A stretch of DNA of 64,000 nt from Eucommia ulmoides (GCA_016647705.1 CM028327.1:44657114-44721113); one strand, 5' to 3'. Shown: positions 30,969-44,467, numbered from the stretch's first letter. Translations and numbers: made by a program. The notes: a model not told the origin generated them from the sequence alone.

Positions 30969-32819
30969 ATGAGGCATTTACGAGCTAGAGCACCAGCAAC
31001 AAGTCAGGTTAACAGTTTACCACCATCGAATCTAGATGTACTTGAAGAGAAACGTGGAGAAATTCCATCTGAGTCGCCATCTGTTGTAGCAAACATGGAT
31101 GCAAAGATGGACGCTCTTAATGCAAAAATGACCGAGGTGGTAGAAATTATCAAGCATTTGGCCAGCGTAATTGTTGATGGTAGATCGTGGTTCAACTCAG
31201 GAACATATGAGGACATGAATGAAGTGGAATCACCAAGATATGCTGAACCTCAATCTTATGAGGAACGACCTGCTCATGGAGAGGCCAGCCATCAATCAAA
31301 ACGAAGGACCAGTATGCGGACTGAGATTGTTGATTCACATCGGCAGGTCAGAAGTCAAGTAGTGATAACTTAACCTCTAGACAAACTTGACACCATGTTG
31401 AGGGAAACTGAGATGTCTTTTTTCTCAGAGATATTGGTTGTCCCACTTTCTGAAAAGTTCGATCCAACGAAGTTTGAAAAGTACGATGGGAGAACTGATC
31501 CGGTGGACCATATCCACCAGTCCAGACATGTAATGAATTTGTATAAATCTAGTGATGCTACTCTCTGTCGAGCTTTTGCGACAACTTTGAAAGGATCGAC
31601 TCTTGAATGGCTGTATACGCTTCCGGCAAACTCTATAACCACGTTTAATAAGTTTGGAAAGATGTTCATTAACCGCTTCATAACCTGTTAAAGGTTAATG
31701 AAAGGACCAGATTTCCTGCTGGCTCTCCGTTAGGAAAAAGAAGAAATTATGCACCAATATATGAGTCAGTTTAATGAAGAACTGACCTGTATTGAGGGTT
31801 GTGATACAAAACTGGTCATCAACCCTTTTACATCCGGGTTGCGACCTGGCCGATTTCAAGACTCTTTGACTAAAAAATGCCCTCGAAATATGACGGAGTT
31901 GATGGAGAAATCTAAGCCCTACATGAAGCTAGAAGATGTGAAGTTAGCTAAAGAAAAAAGAGGGTCATTATTTGATCATCGCAAACAAAACGAGAAAAAC
32001 TTTGGTAAGGCTAAAGCTGGCCTGCAATATAGTAGTAAAGATCGAACAAAGAATTTTAGTTCCAAGCTAGAAGATCGTCAGGAGCCAGGTTTCCCTGAAT
32101 TACGCATGCCGATCTTGCGAATCTTGCAGGAGATTCATACATCTGATATAATTTGATGGCCTCCCAAACAGAATACTAAGTCAAACCGAAAAAATTGCTC
32201 TAAGTTTTGCGATTTTGACAAGGATTTTGGTGATAACACTGATGACTGTTGGGAGCTTCAAAAAGAAATCAGACGGCTTGCAGACTTGGGACAATTGCGG
32301 GATTATATGCAAGATCACTCCAGGGACAGAAAGAGACCTAAGAATGATAACCAAAGTGAAGAGCGTCGAGAAAGAGAGCGGAAGGAAGAGCATCCCAAAG
32401 AAAATAGGGAAGTGATCTTCATGATAAACTCAGTTAGACCTAGTTCTGGGGAGTCCAATCGTGCACGAAAGAGAAAAGTGCGTGAAGCGATGATGGAGCA
32501 TTGTTTTGGTGAATCATTAGCGGTGGTATCAAAGTCAGGACCTGTCATCACCTTCTCTGAAGATGATTGTAGATGGATTGTTCATCCCCATGAATATGCT
32601 TTAGTCATTTCATTATGGATCTCGAGTTTTCAGGTACAGCGAATTTTGATTGATAATGAAAGCTCAGCATATATTATTTTTGCCAGTACTTTAAAACAGA
32701 TGAGCATGCCGAGCTCGGATGTAAGCTCAACACAGACTGTTGTAGTGGGATTTAATAGAGAGCTTACTTTCCCTTGTGGCAAAATTACTTTGTCAGTCAC
32801 CTCCAATAAGGAGGAGTAG
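30969..32819 (+). pseudogene. gag: gag-protease region of the gypsy element
   Basis: One reading frame runs from ATG 30969 to 32819, broken only by in-frame stops (31371, 31689, one or two in 31692-31748, 32154 and one or two in 32157-32285); no frameshift is needed. 31395-32150 carries the retrotransposon gag domain (words FEKYDGRTDP and FITSGL/FTSGLRPGRF). The later part is Arg/Lys/Glu-rich, then a protease-like segment with LIDNESSAYI (about 32645-32675), where the usual D-x-G-S-S has Glu in place of Gly. It supplied capsid and protease; it is now inactive. Confidence 0.85.
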
Positions 32820-33120
32820 GGGTATACGAAGGCCACGGAGTTTATGGTGATAGATTCAATATCATCATACAATGTCATTTTGGGCTGACCATGGTTGTAT
32901 GCAATGAGAGCTGTTACATCAACGTATCATCAGTATGTGAAGTATGCCAGAGGAGATTTAGTGGCTGTCATTAGAGGAGATCAGGCTTCCTCAAGATAGT
33001 GTTTTTCCATAGCTATGAAGGGTAAAAGCCCATTCTTTATAGCAATTAAAGAAGGTTCATGAAGCAGGTCAGCTAGCAGAGTCAATATGAAAGATTGATG
33101 ACTTTAGAGAACACGCCAGT

Positions 33121-36100
33121 GTGATTCAACCTGCTGAGCAGGTTAAGCAAATAACTTTCAATAACGGAGCTCAGAAGTTTATGATTGGCAAATCATTAAG
33201 TCAGACTAAGGAAGCTGAGATCAGAGAACTGCTTCAAATGAACTTGAAAATTTTTGCTTGGTCACCATCTGACATGAAAGGGATAAGCCCCGACGTAGCA
33301 GTCCATCACTTGGACATCAGCAGATCATATCCACCAGTTTGGCAAAAACGAATAACGTTCAGTCTGGAGAAAGAACAAGTAATTGAAGCTGAGGTAAAGA
33401 AATTGCTTACCATTGGCCACATAAGGGAAGTAACATACCGTAGATGGTTGGCTAATCATGTTCTTGTTAAAAAGAAGAATGAAAAATGGAGAATGTGCAT
33501 AAATTTTACGGATCTGAATCAAGCATGTCCTAAAGATTGTTACCCTATACTGAGGATTGATCAGATGGTTGATGTTGCGGACGGACACCAACGTTTATTC
33601 ATGATGGATGCTTATTCAGGTTACAACCAAATCCGTATGGATCAGCAGGATGAAAAGGGAACGTCATTCATCATGCCAAAAGGTACTTATTGTTATAAAG
33701 TAATGCCTTTTGGTTTGCGAAATGCAGGTGCTACTTATCAGCAGTTGGTAAATCGCATGTTTCGAGATCAAATTGGGAATACCATGGAAGTTTATATCGA
33801 TGATATGTTGGTCAAAAGTTTCGAGCAAGTTGATCACCTCTCTCATTTAGCTAAAGCCTTTTCTGTTCTAAGAAAGTACGATTTGAAGTTGAATCTTGAA
33901 AAATGCATTTTTGGGGTTACTTCTGGCAAATTTTTGGGATTTATTGTTAATCAGTTGGGCATCATGGTAGATTCGGGACAAATAAAAGCTGTAAAAAGCT
34001 AAAGTCCCCGTCATCTATTCGAGAAGTCCAAGTGTTGACTGGAAAGTTGGCAGCATTAAACAGATTCATTTCAAAGTTTATTGATAGGTGTGTTCCCTTC
34101 TTTAAAATTTTGAGGGGAAATAAAATCTTTCAATAGGATGATGACTGTGAGTATGCTTTCCAATCCATAAAAAATTATTTGGGCTCAGTGGAGACATTAG
34201 CTAAAGTACACCCCGGAGAAGAGCTGAAGTTATATTTGGCAGTAACCCCTATAGCAGTAAGTGCTACATTGGTTCAAGAACTCGTAGGAGGGCAAAATTC
34301 GGTCTATTATGTCAGTAAATCTTTGGTTTCAGCTAAAATCTGTTATACAGAGATAGAAAAACTGGCATTAGCTTTAGTAATTGCTGCTCGGAAGCTTCGG
34401 CCTTATTTTCAAGCACATGTAATAACTGTGTTGACCTCATACCCACTCAGGGCTGTAATGCACAAACCAGAAGTATCTGGGTGACTGATAAAGTGGACTG
34501 TTGAGTTGGGAGAGTTTTTTATCCAATATAAACCCAGGACAGCGATTAAAGGTTAAACATTGGTTGATTTCATTGCTGAATTCACTCCGCCATTAAATGA
34601 GAAAACGACATCCTTTTCCACTGCCCAGTGGAACATATGGGTTGATGGAGCTTCCAACGTGAAGGGATACGGCGTGGAAGTTGTCATACAAACTCCTGAG
34701 GGAGATCAACTTGAAAAAGTCATACAGTTATGTTTTCAAGCTTCTAACAATGAAGCAGAGTATGAAGTAGTAGTTCTCGGCTTAACTCTTGCTAATGAGT
34801 TAGGAGCTCAGCATCTAGTTGTAAAATTAGATTCTCAAGTGGTGATCAATCAGATCAACGACTTATTTCTTATAAACGAAGACAAGTTACGTCTCTACGT
34901 AGAGAAATTAAAGGAACTTGCTTCCCATTTTCAGAGTTGTAAATTTGAAGCTATTCCAAGAACTGAAAACGCTAAGGCTGATGCTTTGTCTATGCTCGCT
35001 TCAACTCTAGAGCCAGATCAGCAGTCTGAACTGGTTGAATTTCTCGATCACCCATCAATCATTCCAACATCTTAGAGTGCTTACATAGGCCAAGTAGATG
35101 AGGAAATTGATTGGAGAACTCCTATAATTTAGTATCTAAAGGAAGGAACCATACCAGACAATAAAGATAATGCAAGGAGAACCGTTTATATGTCTTCAAG
35201 GTATGTATTATCTGATGGCAAACTTTATAAACGATCTTTCTCACGGCCTTTGTTGTTATGTTTGGGACCAAAAGAGGTGAGCTACACTCTACAAGAAATA
35301 CATGAAAGTGTGTGTGGAAATCACCAGAAAGGGAGATCCCTGGCTCATAAAGCAATGAGAGTAGGATATTATTGGCCAACCATGCATGCTGATGCAGCAG
35401 AATATGTACGAAAGTGCGACAAGTACCAACGCTTTTCAAATGATATCAGAGTCCCAACTCAACCACAAACGCCTATCACCTAGTCCTTGGCCATTTGCTC
35501 AGTGGGGAATGGATGTTTTAGGTCCATTCATGCCAACTCCCAGAAATAAAAGATATTTGTTGGTAGTGATTGATTATTTCACCAAATAGGTTGAAGCAGA
35601 AGCTTTTATAACAGTGGGAGAGAATGAAGTAAAGAATTTCTTGTGGAAACAAATTATTTACCATTTCGGTATTCCAGCCGTTCTTATCTCTGATAATAGA
35701 ACGCCTTTCATTGGGGGTAAAGTTGGCTGGATGTGTAATGAGCTCCAGATACAACATAGGACATCTAATCCGACGTATCCCCAAGCAAATGGATAAGCAG
35801 ATGTAACTAACCGTTCTATTAAAGAGGCACTCTAGAAATGCCTGGATAATGCTAAAGGCAAATGGGTGGAGGAACTTCCTGGAGTTTTATGGGCTTACCG
35901 CACCACCCCGATATCTTCAACTGGAAAAACACCCTTCTCTTTAATCTATGGAACTGAAGCTGTCGTTCCAGTTGAGATTAGGGTGCCAACTAGACGAGTT
36001 GCCATGGCCAGTTTGGAGGAAAATGAAGGTCACATACGAGAAGAACTGGATCAATTGGAGGAGAAGCGTGAGAAGGTGTTAATGCATATGGTAGCATATA

Positions 36101-36318
36101 AGGCCAAGATGGCGCGCAAGTTTAATCACGCAATTCATCCAAGAAATTTTGTCGTTAGGGACCTGGTACTTCGACGGGTAATGCCTCACCAACCAGAAGC
36201 ATGCCTAGGAAAACTTGCTCCCAATTGGGAAGGTCCTTATCGTGTCACCAAAGTTAATAGGCCAGGAACTTATTGGCTCGAAGATCTTGAAGGAGTAGCT
36301 GTTCCAAGACCATAGAAT
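33121..36318 (+). pseudogene. pol: pol region: RT, two RNases H, integrase
   Basis: The frame is open for 293 codons from 33121. RT shows MDAYSGYNQI and YIDDMLVKS, the catalytic D-D pair intact. A frameshift follows near 34000. The gypsy RNase H lies at about 34179-34484; the second, archaeal-type RNase H at 34620-35000 has WVDGAS, NNEAEYE and the KADALS end. Integrase starts near 35280 with the H-H-C-C finger, but its last Cys is Tyr (CDKYQ). There is a second frameshift near 35440-35480. The core has MDVLGPF and SDNRTPF, while the third acidic residue, normally Glu after QANGQ, is Asp behind a stop. Further stops lie at 35587, 35794 and 35833. Confidence 0.9.
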
Positions 36319-36461
36319 ATTTACCATTTGCGAAAATATTTTGTATGATTCCCTTGTCTTCGGTCTTTAATTTTGAAATTATCTATTTTCTTTTATTTAC
36401 TTCATAAATGCTATTTTAGTAATAAAAACTTATATTTTTTTATTTCAATTGTGATTTAAAT

Positions 36462-37262
36462 TACTTAACTGAGCACATCAGCTCAACTCTAGCTGGGCAC
36501 CTCAGCCCAGCAAACAACTGAGTTCGTTAACTCAGAGCTTAACTGAGCACTTTAGCTTAGTACTTAATTGGGCACCTCAGCCTAGCAAACAACTGAGTTC
36601 GTTAACTCAGAGCTTAACTGAGCACTTTAGCTTAGCACTTAACTGGGCACCTCAGCCCAGCAAACAACTGAGTTCGTTAACTCAGAGCTTAACTGAGCAC
36701 TTTAACTCAGCACTTAATTGGGCACCTCAGCCCAGCAAACAACTGAGTTCGTTAACTCAGAACTTAACTGAGCACTTTAGCTCAACAAACAACTGAGTTC
36801 GTTAACTCAGAGCTTAACTGAGTACTTCAGCTCAGCACTTTATTGGGCATCTCAACCCAGCAAACAACTGAGTTTGTAAACTCAGAGTTTAACTGAGCAC
36901 ATCGGCTCAGCTCTAACTGGACACCCCAGCCCAACAAATAACTGAGTTCGTAAACTCACAATTTAACTGAGCACATCGGCTCAGCTTTAACTGGGTACCT
37001 CAAACAACTGAGTACGTAAACTCAGAGTTTAATTGAGCACATCGGCTCAATTCTAACTGGGAACCTCATCCCAACAAACAACTGAGTTCGTAAACTCAGA
37101 GTTTAACTGAGCACATCGGCTCAGCGCTAACTGGGCAGCTCAGCCCTGAAACAAACTGAGTTCGCCAACTCAGAACTTAACTGGGCATCTCAGCCTAGCA
37201 AATTATTGAGCTTTCAAGCTTAGCCCTCAACTGGGCACATCAGCCCAGCACTTAACTGAGAT
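36462..37262. repeat. 75-bp minisatellite in the gypsy element
   Basis: About ten to eleven units with the core 'caaacaactgagttcgttaa' beginning at 36511, 36586, 36661, 36736, 36786 (a short 50-bp unit), 36861 and about 36935, and then less regularly to 37262. It lies between integrase and the antisense ORFs. Such arrays are common in the untranslated part of Tat elements. Confidence 0.92.
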
Positions 37263-37571
37263 TCATTACTCAGTATTGATCGGAGTTGTTAATCTCAGGA
37301 CAATCAACTAGGTTCATTAGCCGGTCCATTAATTTGCTATGATAGTAATTATTTTCGAGCGTGTTCTTCCATGTTTGTTCAGTGACTAAGATCAATTGTC
37401 TTGTTTTAGTTACTGAAGGAGGATAGAGGGTGAAGAACATAAAAAAGCCCAAACAGGAAAACACGTTCATATTAATAATATTGATCGATACAAGGTTTTT
37501 TTTTTTTTACAAAAAAAAAAAAAAAAAAACACAACAAAATTCATGTTTGTCCGGGGCTGATTTAGGAGAAG

Positions 37572-40500
37572 TCAATCCGACTCTGCAGACATTGGAGAAT
37601 CCAAGTCATTTGAATCTGAGTCAAAAAGAAAAGACTCATGCTCTTCATATTGGTTGAGTTTTTGGATCAGATCATGAATCTTAGCCCTCTTCTCCTTATT
37701 CTTCTTTAGGAGTACATTATTTTTTGCTTTCACGACATTAGTAAAGAGCTTCTGATAATTGAAATCCGTAGCCAAATACTTTTTGCCTTTTTTAGCTTCT
37801 TTCAAATCATCATTCGCTTCGAGATAACATGAGACAGCTAAAAAATGGGCCGATTCCATGACAGCAAATGTGGCGGAAGCCTCTTCCATTGCGCGTAAGC
37901 GTGGGTATTCATTTGTGGCATTCATGGCTGTTTGTATCAGTGTCCAAAATTTATTGCCTAATTCTATCTCTTTGCTCCTTTCCGTTTAAATTCTTGCATA
38001 GGCAGATGGGCTGTTAATCCATGAATTGGATCCCATGACAGTCAGGCGCTTTTTTTCTGAAGGAATTGATGTGTTTGCAAGAAGAGGATTTCTTGATGAT
38101 TTGAAGGTTTAGAAGAATTTATTTAACGGAATGAAAAAGATAGATGAAGCATCAAAAAACAACAAAAGGTGCACATTAAATAAAGAAGTGACATGCGTTG
38201 ATAAAAACAAGTCGTAATCATCACAAAAAGTTTTTGGAAACTGTAATGACGCTGGCTGTTCAGTTACAGGTTATCATGAATAAAGTCATGATCATTAATC
38301 AAATTCATTACAAGTTCCAAGAAGGAGATCAGTAGCAATTAGCTTAGCTAAGATTTCAGCCAATGTTGTTGGGATCTTCAGCCCGTGCTGAATTCTTTAC
38401 TGGTACTTCAGCTGCTGAACTGGGTTCTGGTTTCTCTTCTACTGCTTCTTCTATCTCTTCATCAAGTTCCAAGAAGAAGAAATCGGCATCAGGAAACTCT
38501 TCAGACACTAAATTCTGGCAGAGAGCAAAGCCGACCTTCTGGAGTCTTTTTTATTCTTTTTTGAAGGCCGACCATAGATCATCGATTTCTTTGCTATTCT
38601 TCTCTTTTACGGTCAGAAGTTCGACAGATAATTGTTCGTTTTTAGCCCAAAGCTTTTGAAGAGCGATCTCATCCTCTTGGGACTTGTCATGGCATTTTTG
38701 GAGGGCGATATCTTTTTCTTTGATCGCAGCGTCATTTTGGTAAATTATTAAGAGGGCTGAGGCAAGTTCTTCTGAAAGGTTGATGGATTCTTCTTTGAGA
38801 GTAATGCATTCATCTCTGATTGAGGTAATTTTTGCTTTCATATCTCTGTTCTCAGAACAAAAAAGTGCATTACTCTTTTGGAGAGCTTCCTTTTGTTCAT
38901 TGGTGGACCGCAGTTTGGCCTTAAACTGTTCTTAGGAAGACTTGGATAAGGAAAGATCCGTAGCAATCTTCAATTTTTCAACTTCCAGTTCTTGAACCTT
39001 TGCCTCAACCTTGCTGAGTTCAGTCATCTGATGCATTAATTGTGCATCTAATTCATTATCATCCTTAGCACAATTAACCAGAGCGGATGACATGTGCATA
39101 CACTGTTATAATAAGAATATTAACCAATAAGATCAATTGAGATATTGGTTTAGCATTGGAAGATAAATTAAAATAATGCTAGTACCTGAAAAAGAGCGCA
39201 GATCACCGATCGAAAAATCTCAAGCTTATTTTTTCCCTCAGTTATTTTCTTGTCTCTCTCCCATGATTGCTTATACAGGAATTTAATTGCATCATCAAAT
39301 ACAGCATGTCGACCTGTGACAGAGGGGCCAACTTTGTTAATCAGCTGGCACATTTGACGTTTAGTTATTCCCTGACCACTAGCAGTTCTCTAGCTGGCAG
39401 AAAGAGCTGGAGAGGGTTGATGACTAGTTGGAGCAGGATCAACAGTAGGGAGATTAGCAGAAGAAAGATCAATATTAGGCGGATCAGCAATTGGGACATC
39501 AGGTGATTAAGAAAGCGACGCTGACCTGGAAGTGACAATTGGTTCATTGTAAGCCGTTTCATTGATTGGAGATGAGGTTGGAATTGTGACAGAAATAACA
39601 CCCCGTCTGTGAATAATAAGAGGTTTACAATCTTCATCTGATATTGTTGCTTCAGTTGCAGTTGGAGAATTGGCATGGTGGACAGCTGAGCTTCCAGCAA
39701 TGTTGTGAAGAGGTTGAGTTGAAGCTTGATCATTTTTCTTGGCAAGCCTTTTTTCGGGCCTTGTCCTTTTTCTGGTTCTGATATGAGGTTCAACTAATTC
39801 TTGCATCCGTGTGGGATCCATTGGTAGTCTGATGAATTGCCGATATGTTAGTTCTTTGTATAAGTGTTCCTCCTTAACTTTTGGAGTCAGTCTAAGACTC
39901 CAACAAGCGCTATCACCTGCATTTGATAAATTAAAAGACATAAGTACAAACTTACCTCAGTAGAGTTTTGAGAAAGAATTCAACTATTGTGTATATTATT
40001 ACTTGGGGAGCTGAAGCGTCTTGGCACCATAGAAGGCTGTCCCATTTCTTTAGGAGAGAATTCTCAATCTCTGGAAAAGAAGAAGAACCATGGTTGTCAG
40101 TCCCTGACCTTAGCTGGAAGGTCTACAAGAAATGCAAATTTCTTGGGAATTGAAAGGTAATACCTATCTATTTTGGCGAGGTATTTTAAATGGCCGATGC
40201 TTCTGATCGTATCAACGGTAAGGGATACATTATTTTGTCTGACCAGAGCTATGGCTCCCATTATATGATGAAAACTATTTGGGGTTATTTGCGATGGTGT
40301 AATTTCCATCTGACGAAACAAATGTCGGAGGAACAGAGAGAAGGGGAGAGTGAGACCATATTCAAACATCCACAGATAAAGACAAATTTCATTTTCTCTA
40401 GCATTTTGAGGATGCTCGTCTTCAGACAGAACCCTAATTGATATCGAAGAAGGAATGTTATATTGTGCCCTAAATGCAAATAGCCATTCTATGTGAAACT

Positions 40501-40594
40501 TACTGGCTCCTAGGTCTATATTCGGGCTAGAATGTGAATGAGTTTGAGCAGTTGTTTCTATAGAGTTCACTGACTGATCTGATGCCATCTTCAA
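37572..40594 (-). pseudogene. Antisense ORF region of the Tat element
   Basis: The minus strand carries a run of open segments: 40097-40594 (165 codons), 39507-39941, 39365-39793, 38551-38841 and 37572-37925. The first has the EICLYLWMFEYGLTLPFS motif with the 'ITPNSFHHIMG' continuation that I recognise from the plant 'putative gypsy-type transposon' domain (Pfam Transposase_28). 38551-38841 is a Lys/Glu-rich coiled coil and 37572-37925 ends in an acidic tail. They probably were exons of one gene, but the introns were not resolved. Antisense genes are known from Grande-type Tat elements. Role unknown; now probably broken. Confidence 0.7.
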
Positions 40595-40714
40595 TAATAA
40601 CTAGCAATCCAAACTGCTAAGGGGACGTTGAAGGTATGAAAGGAGGAACTTACTCAAAAATAGTGATCTTTCGTTTCTCTTCGTCTTAATCGTCGCAAAA
40701 TTCAGGAGGGCAAC

Positions 40715-41401
40715 TGATACGTATAAAACCCTCACTCCTGCCTGATCTAAATATAAACCCCAAACGGGTCGGGTTTGACCTTTTGGGTTCCGATCTGAAG
40801 TCAGGTAAACCCGTTTACCTAATGGGCTAAGATAGTATAAGTTCATTTCTCTTATGCTTGTATAATAGGTGCATGGGCTGCCATTATATAAGTCCCATAT
40901 TTGGGTGTACATAGACCCAGTATATTGATGGCCCCCCAAAAGGAAAGTAGTCTTTCCCCTATCTAAGTGGTGTAGGCCCACAGTTATAATTCATGGACTT
41001 TATCTGAATTGACTGTAGCAGCCCATGATTAATAGAAGTCGTTACACATATTCATCCTTTCCAAGTTGACTGTAATGGTCCATGAGAAATAAAATTCGTT
41101 ACAGATATTTTTGGTAATTATGGAGATAATGGTGATGATATGTAACAGCATAATCTTTTGATAGTAGGATCATCACCCTATAAAAAGGGATAGAAGGTAA
41201 CTGGTATACTACTCTAATTTTAGTCTGCATTTGTCTTGATCATATTCAAATTTAACTTATTATCACATCGGAGGTTCTTTGTCCGACATCACACCGGTGT
41301 CCTTCATTAGAACTTAAGGTTTTGCAAGTCTCAGAGGAAGATTATTGATTTTCTGATACGTGTAAAGATTGGTACATGACAGAGAATTTTTTGCAGTATC
41401 A
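40715..41401 (+). repeat. Right LTR
   Basis: Starts TGATACGTATAAAACCC and ends GCAGTATCA, with its TATA box at 41178-41187. It is preceded by the purine-rich 'aggagggcaac', the likely polypurine tract. The terminal CA is retained here, whereas the left copy ends TA. Confidence 0.92.
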
Positions 41402-42563
41402 ATAGTACAACATTTATAGTAAGAAATCATGTTGAAATGAAAAGAGAAAAAACCAGAATGGTCGTAAATTATAAACGTTGAAATGATAACGTCATAGAAG
41501 ACAAATACCCGATGCCAAATAAAGATATGTTAATAAATTGCATACAAGGAAAAACAATCTTTAACAAATTTGATTGTAAATCAGGATTTTGGCAAATAAA
41601 TATGCACAAAGACAATATTCTTTGGACAATTTTCTCATGTACCAATAGACATTTTGAATGGTTAGTTTTACTTTTTGGATTAAAAAATGCACCTAGCATA
41701 TTTCAAAGAATGGATAGCATATTTCTGAAGTACAAAAAAATTTCATTAGTATATATAGATGATATTTTGGTTTACTCGTAAAATAAAGAAGAACGCATGG
41801 ATTACCTACTTACAATATTCACATAATTTTTTAATAATAGAATAATAATAAGTAAAAATAAGATGCAACTCTTCAAAGAATATATAAGATTTTTGGGAAC
41901 AGAAATAGGAAAAGGAAAAATCAAATTACAACCACATATTATAAAAAAGATATTAGAATTTTCAGATAAGATAACAAAAACTAGGCAGCTTCAGGTTTTT
42001 TTAGGACTTTTAAATTATGTTAGAATGTATATCAAAGACTTAGGAAAAATAATAGGACCATTATATAGTAAAATTATACTAGAATTACAAAAATTATTTA
42101 AAAAATCAAGAAAAAATGCAAGCAACTCCCAGAACTAAAAATTACCCTTAGAAACAGATTATAAAATAGTAGAAACAGACGCCTCACAAGAAGGATGTGG
42201 AGCAGTCCTATATTGCAAACTAACAAATATTCAGACAAAAAGAAAGAGAAATTACGTAGATATGGATAAGGAAAGTATAAAGAAAAAGGGGCGATACTAA
42301 CTAGTCTAGACTATGGACTATTAGGAGTAATTAATGCATTAGACAATTTCAGACTATTTCTAAATAAAGAATTTACGGTTAGAATAGATTGTGAAAATAT
42401 AGTAAGATTCTAAAACAAAAGTAGTGAAAAAATGATATATCAAAAAAGATAGGTCAACTTTGTAAATAGTATTGCAGGAAACAGATACAAAGTAGAATTT
42501 GAACATATTAAAGGAACTGATAATAGTTTAGTATATTATTTATCTAGGAAAATATATTCTTAA
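41402..42563 (+). pseudogene. Endogenous caulimovirid pol remnant, 3' part (RT, RNase H)
   Basis: It continues the RT fold cut at 30235. The catalytic YIDDILVY box is at 41746-41769, preceded by the conserved GFWQI and FGLKNAP blocks. Past a stop at 41779 a second open part (41863-42138) holds the RT connection, and an RNase H beginning ETDASQEGCG is near 42163. In-frame stops and shifts (41479-41481, 41779, 42136 and others) disable it. The combined order PR-RT-RNase H without integrase is that of Caulimoviridae pol. Confidence 0.85.
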
Positions 42564-42691
42564 TATTGATCTGATTTCATTACAGATGAAGAGAAGAATG
42601 ATAAAGTTTGGAAAGACAGAGCTTCTAGTTTATCAAAATCAAAATAAGAAATTTAGAGCTAAACAGGATTACAGAACAACAAGAGTGTCTT

Positions 42692-44467
42692 TTGGATAAT
42701 ATATGGAACCTCAAAACTTTAGAAAACGAAAATATTGTTCAAATAAGAATTTTAAATGCACTCACAGAATATTTTGTAAAACTAGAGACTTTCAAAGCAC
42801 ATCAAAAATATTCTTATTATGTAATAGTCAAAGGATTAGAAACAAGAATTTTTCACAACTGGGGAAAAATAATAAAAAGAATTAGTAATTATCCTAGACC
42901 ACTTTACAAGGGTTTTTATAATCTTTCAACAGCTTTAGACTTTGCAAAATCGCAATTGGGCATTAATTATTTAATATCCTCTTATACTATTGAATTTTCA
43001 CAGAATAATAATGATAATATCACAGAAACTAACCCTAGCACTTTGAAAAGGTTCAAAAATTTTGCAAAATATGGAGAGCAGTCTTCTAAAGACTCCAAAC
43101 CTTTAGAACAACCACAAATATTTAATAATTTTCAAAATCAATGTGAAAATTGTCTCCAACTTATGCAAAATTGCAGAAATCTTGAATTTTAAAATCTAGA
43201 ATTATTGTTACAGAATGATTTCTATCATCTTAAAAGTGGAAAAAAAAAAAAGTGAGGAAATTTCTCTTCTCACTCAAACAAAAATGGTCATAAAAGAAAA
43301 AGTTGCTTTGTTTGAAAAATTTATTTGTGACCTTAAAGGAGCATTTACATTCCAACAACTTACTTCATCACAACAATCTTCTTCTTTAACCAAAGAACAA
43401 ATAAAAAATCTAAAAACATAAGCCTTCTTTTTTACCCATACCTTTCTTGATCAATTCCTTCAAGTTATCCGACCAACCATAATCCACCACAAAAATCGCC
43501 TTGATCTAAATATCCAAATCGCCATCCAACAATTCTTTCGAAACATCTAGACGAAACACACTTTTTTTCCAAGAGTCAGATACATCATAGAAAATCACTA
43601 CCAATTAACCACATGTTGTCTTAACAACTGATATTGTCAAGAGATTCCACTAGAATATGCCGAATGTAAATGCAAATTCATGTACACCATCATTCGTCTT
43701 GAACTCGATCTCCTAAATTACAATACCATAACATTTTACCATAAGAACCGTAAAATCTCTCTCACACCACAAAGACTTTTGGACTATGGATTCCTAACAA
43801 CTATGTATTTTCACAACCCTAGCCAAATAGAATTCTTTGGAAGAAAGCTTGCCACTTGTGTTAGACACATTTTTCAAAAAAACCCAACCAAAATGGTAGA
43901 AGTAGCCATCAAATCCCTTGGACTAATCTTCGAAGGATACCCACATTTCCAAGCAAAACATAAAATATTACTTCAAAAAAAAAAAAAAAAACCATTCCAA
44001 CATTCCTTGAACCACCTTCTCTCAGCCAACCCACAAAAAGACCATGGATCTGTGAAAATCTTAGCCTTGAAGATCAAATAAAAATATGGAACTATGACAA
44101 CATTGCCCACAATATTATTTTCGCACCCCATCATTATGCCTTCGAACCATTCAACTTAATTATAGAAGATGATCATCAGAAAATTTACTATGAAAAACAC
44201 CTTCCAGAAGTGGATTTCATAATTCTAAATAGAAAATAACCAATACAGCTACAATATGAAGAAGAATTATGGAAAACAACAACGGAGAAAAATGATGTTG
44301 AAACAAGAATTGCTAGAGAAAAAGAAAAATATTACAAGAAGTACTCTCCGTATAGTACTCACATGGACATCTCACCTTAGCTAACAGAAGACGAGGAAGA
44401 TTACGAAGAATACGTTCCTAATTTCTGCTTGGGTTAGGACAGTAAAAGTTACCCAGACATAGACTAA
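42692..44467 (+). pseudogene. Caulimovirid ORF VI-like remnant (viroplasmin/transactivator)
   Basis: The first open part (42692-43192, 166 codons) has the YYVIVKG start and the aromatic/Lys pattern of the caulimovirus viroplasmin fold, which resembles the RNase HI N-terminal domain. Later open pieces are 43215-43421 and 43680-44081, with an acidic C-terminal end closing near 44467. The pieces are in different frames and include a poly-A slip near 43976-43990. In caulimoviruses this product forms the inclusion body and reactivates translation. The location between pol and the promoter region fits. Confidence 0.65.

Larger units (their letters stand above)
30236..41401 (+). mobile_element. Ty3/gypsy LTR retrotransposon, Tat lineage, 11.2 kb
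   Basis: A complete but decayed element. It has LTRs of 685 and 687 bp, a primer-binding site, gag, protease, RT, gypsy RNase H, a second RNase H, integrase, a 75-bp minisatellite, and an antisense ORF region before the right LTR. The two RNase H domains and the antisense gene place it in the Tat group (Ogre/Retand/Grande-like). It interrupts the caulimovirid RT. The flanking pentamers are gtagt (30231-30235) and atagt (41402-41406), a target duplication with one mismatch. All reading frames carry stops. Confidence 0.92.

Noticed and set aside
38363..38659. 98-codon plus-strand Ser-rich frame
   Set aside because: Complement of the minus-strand coiled-coil segment of the gypsy antisense region.
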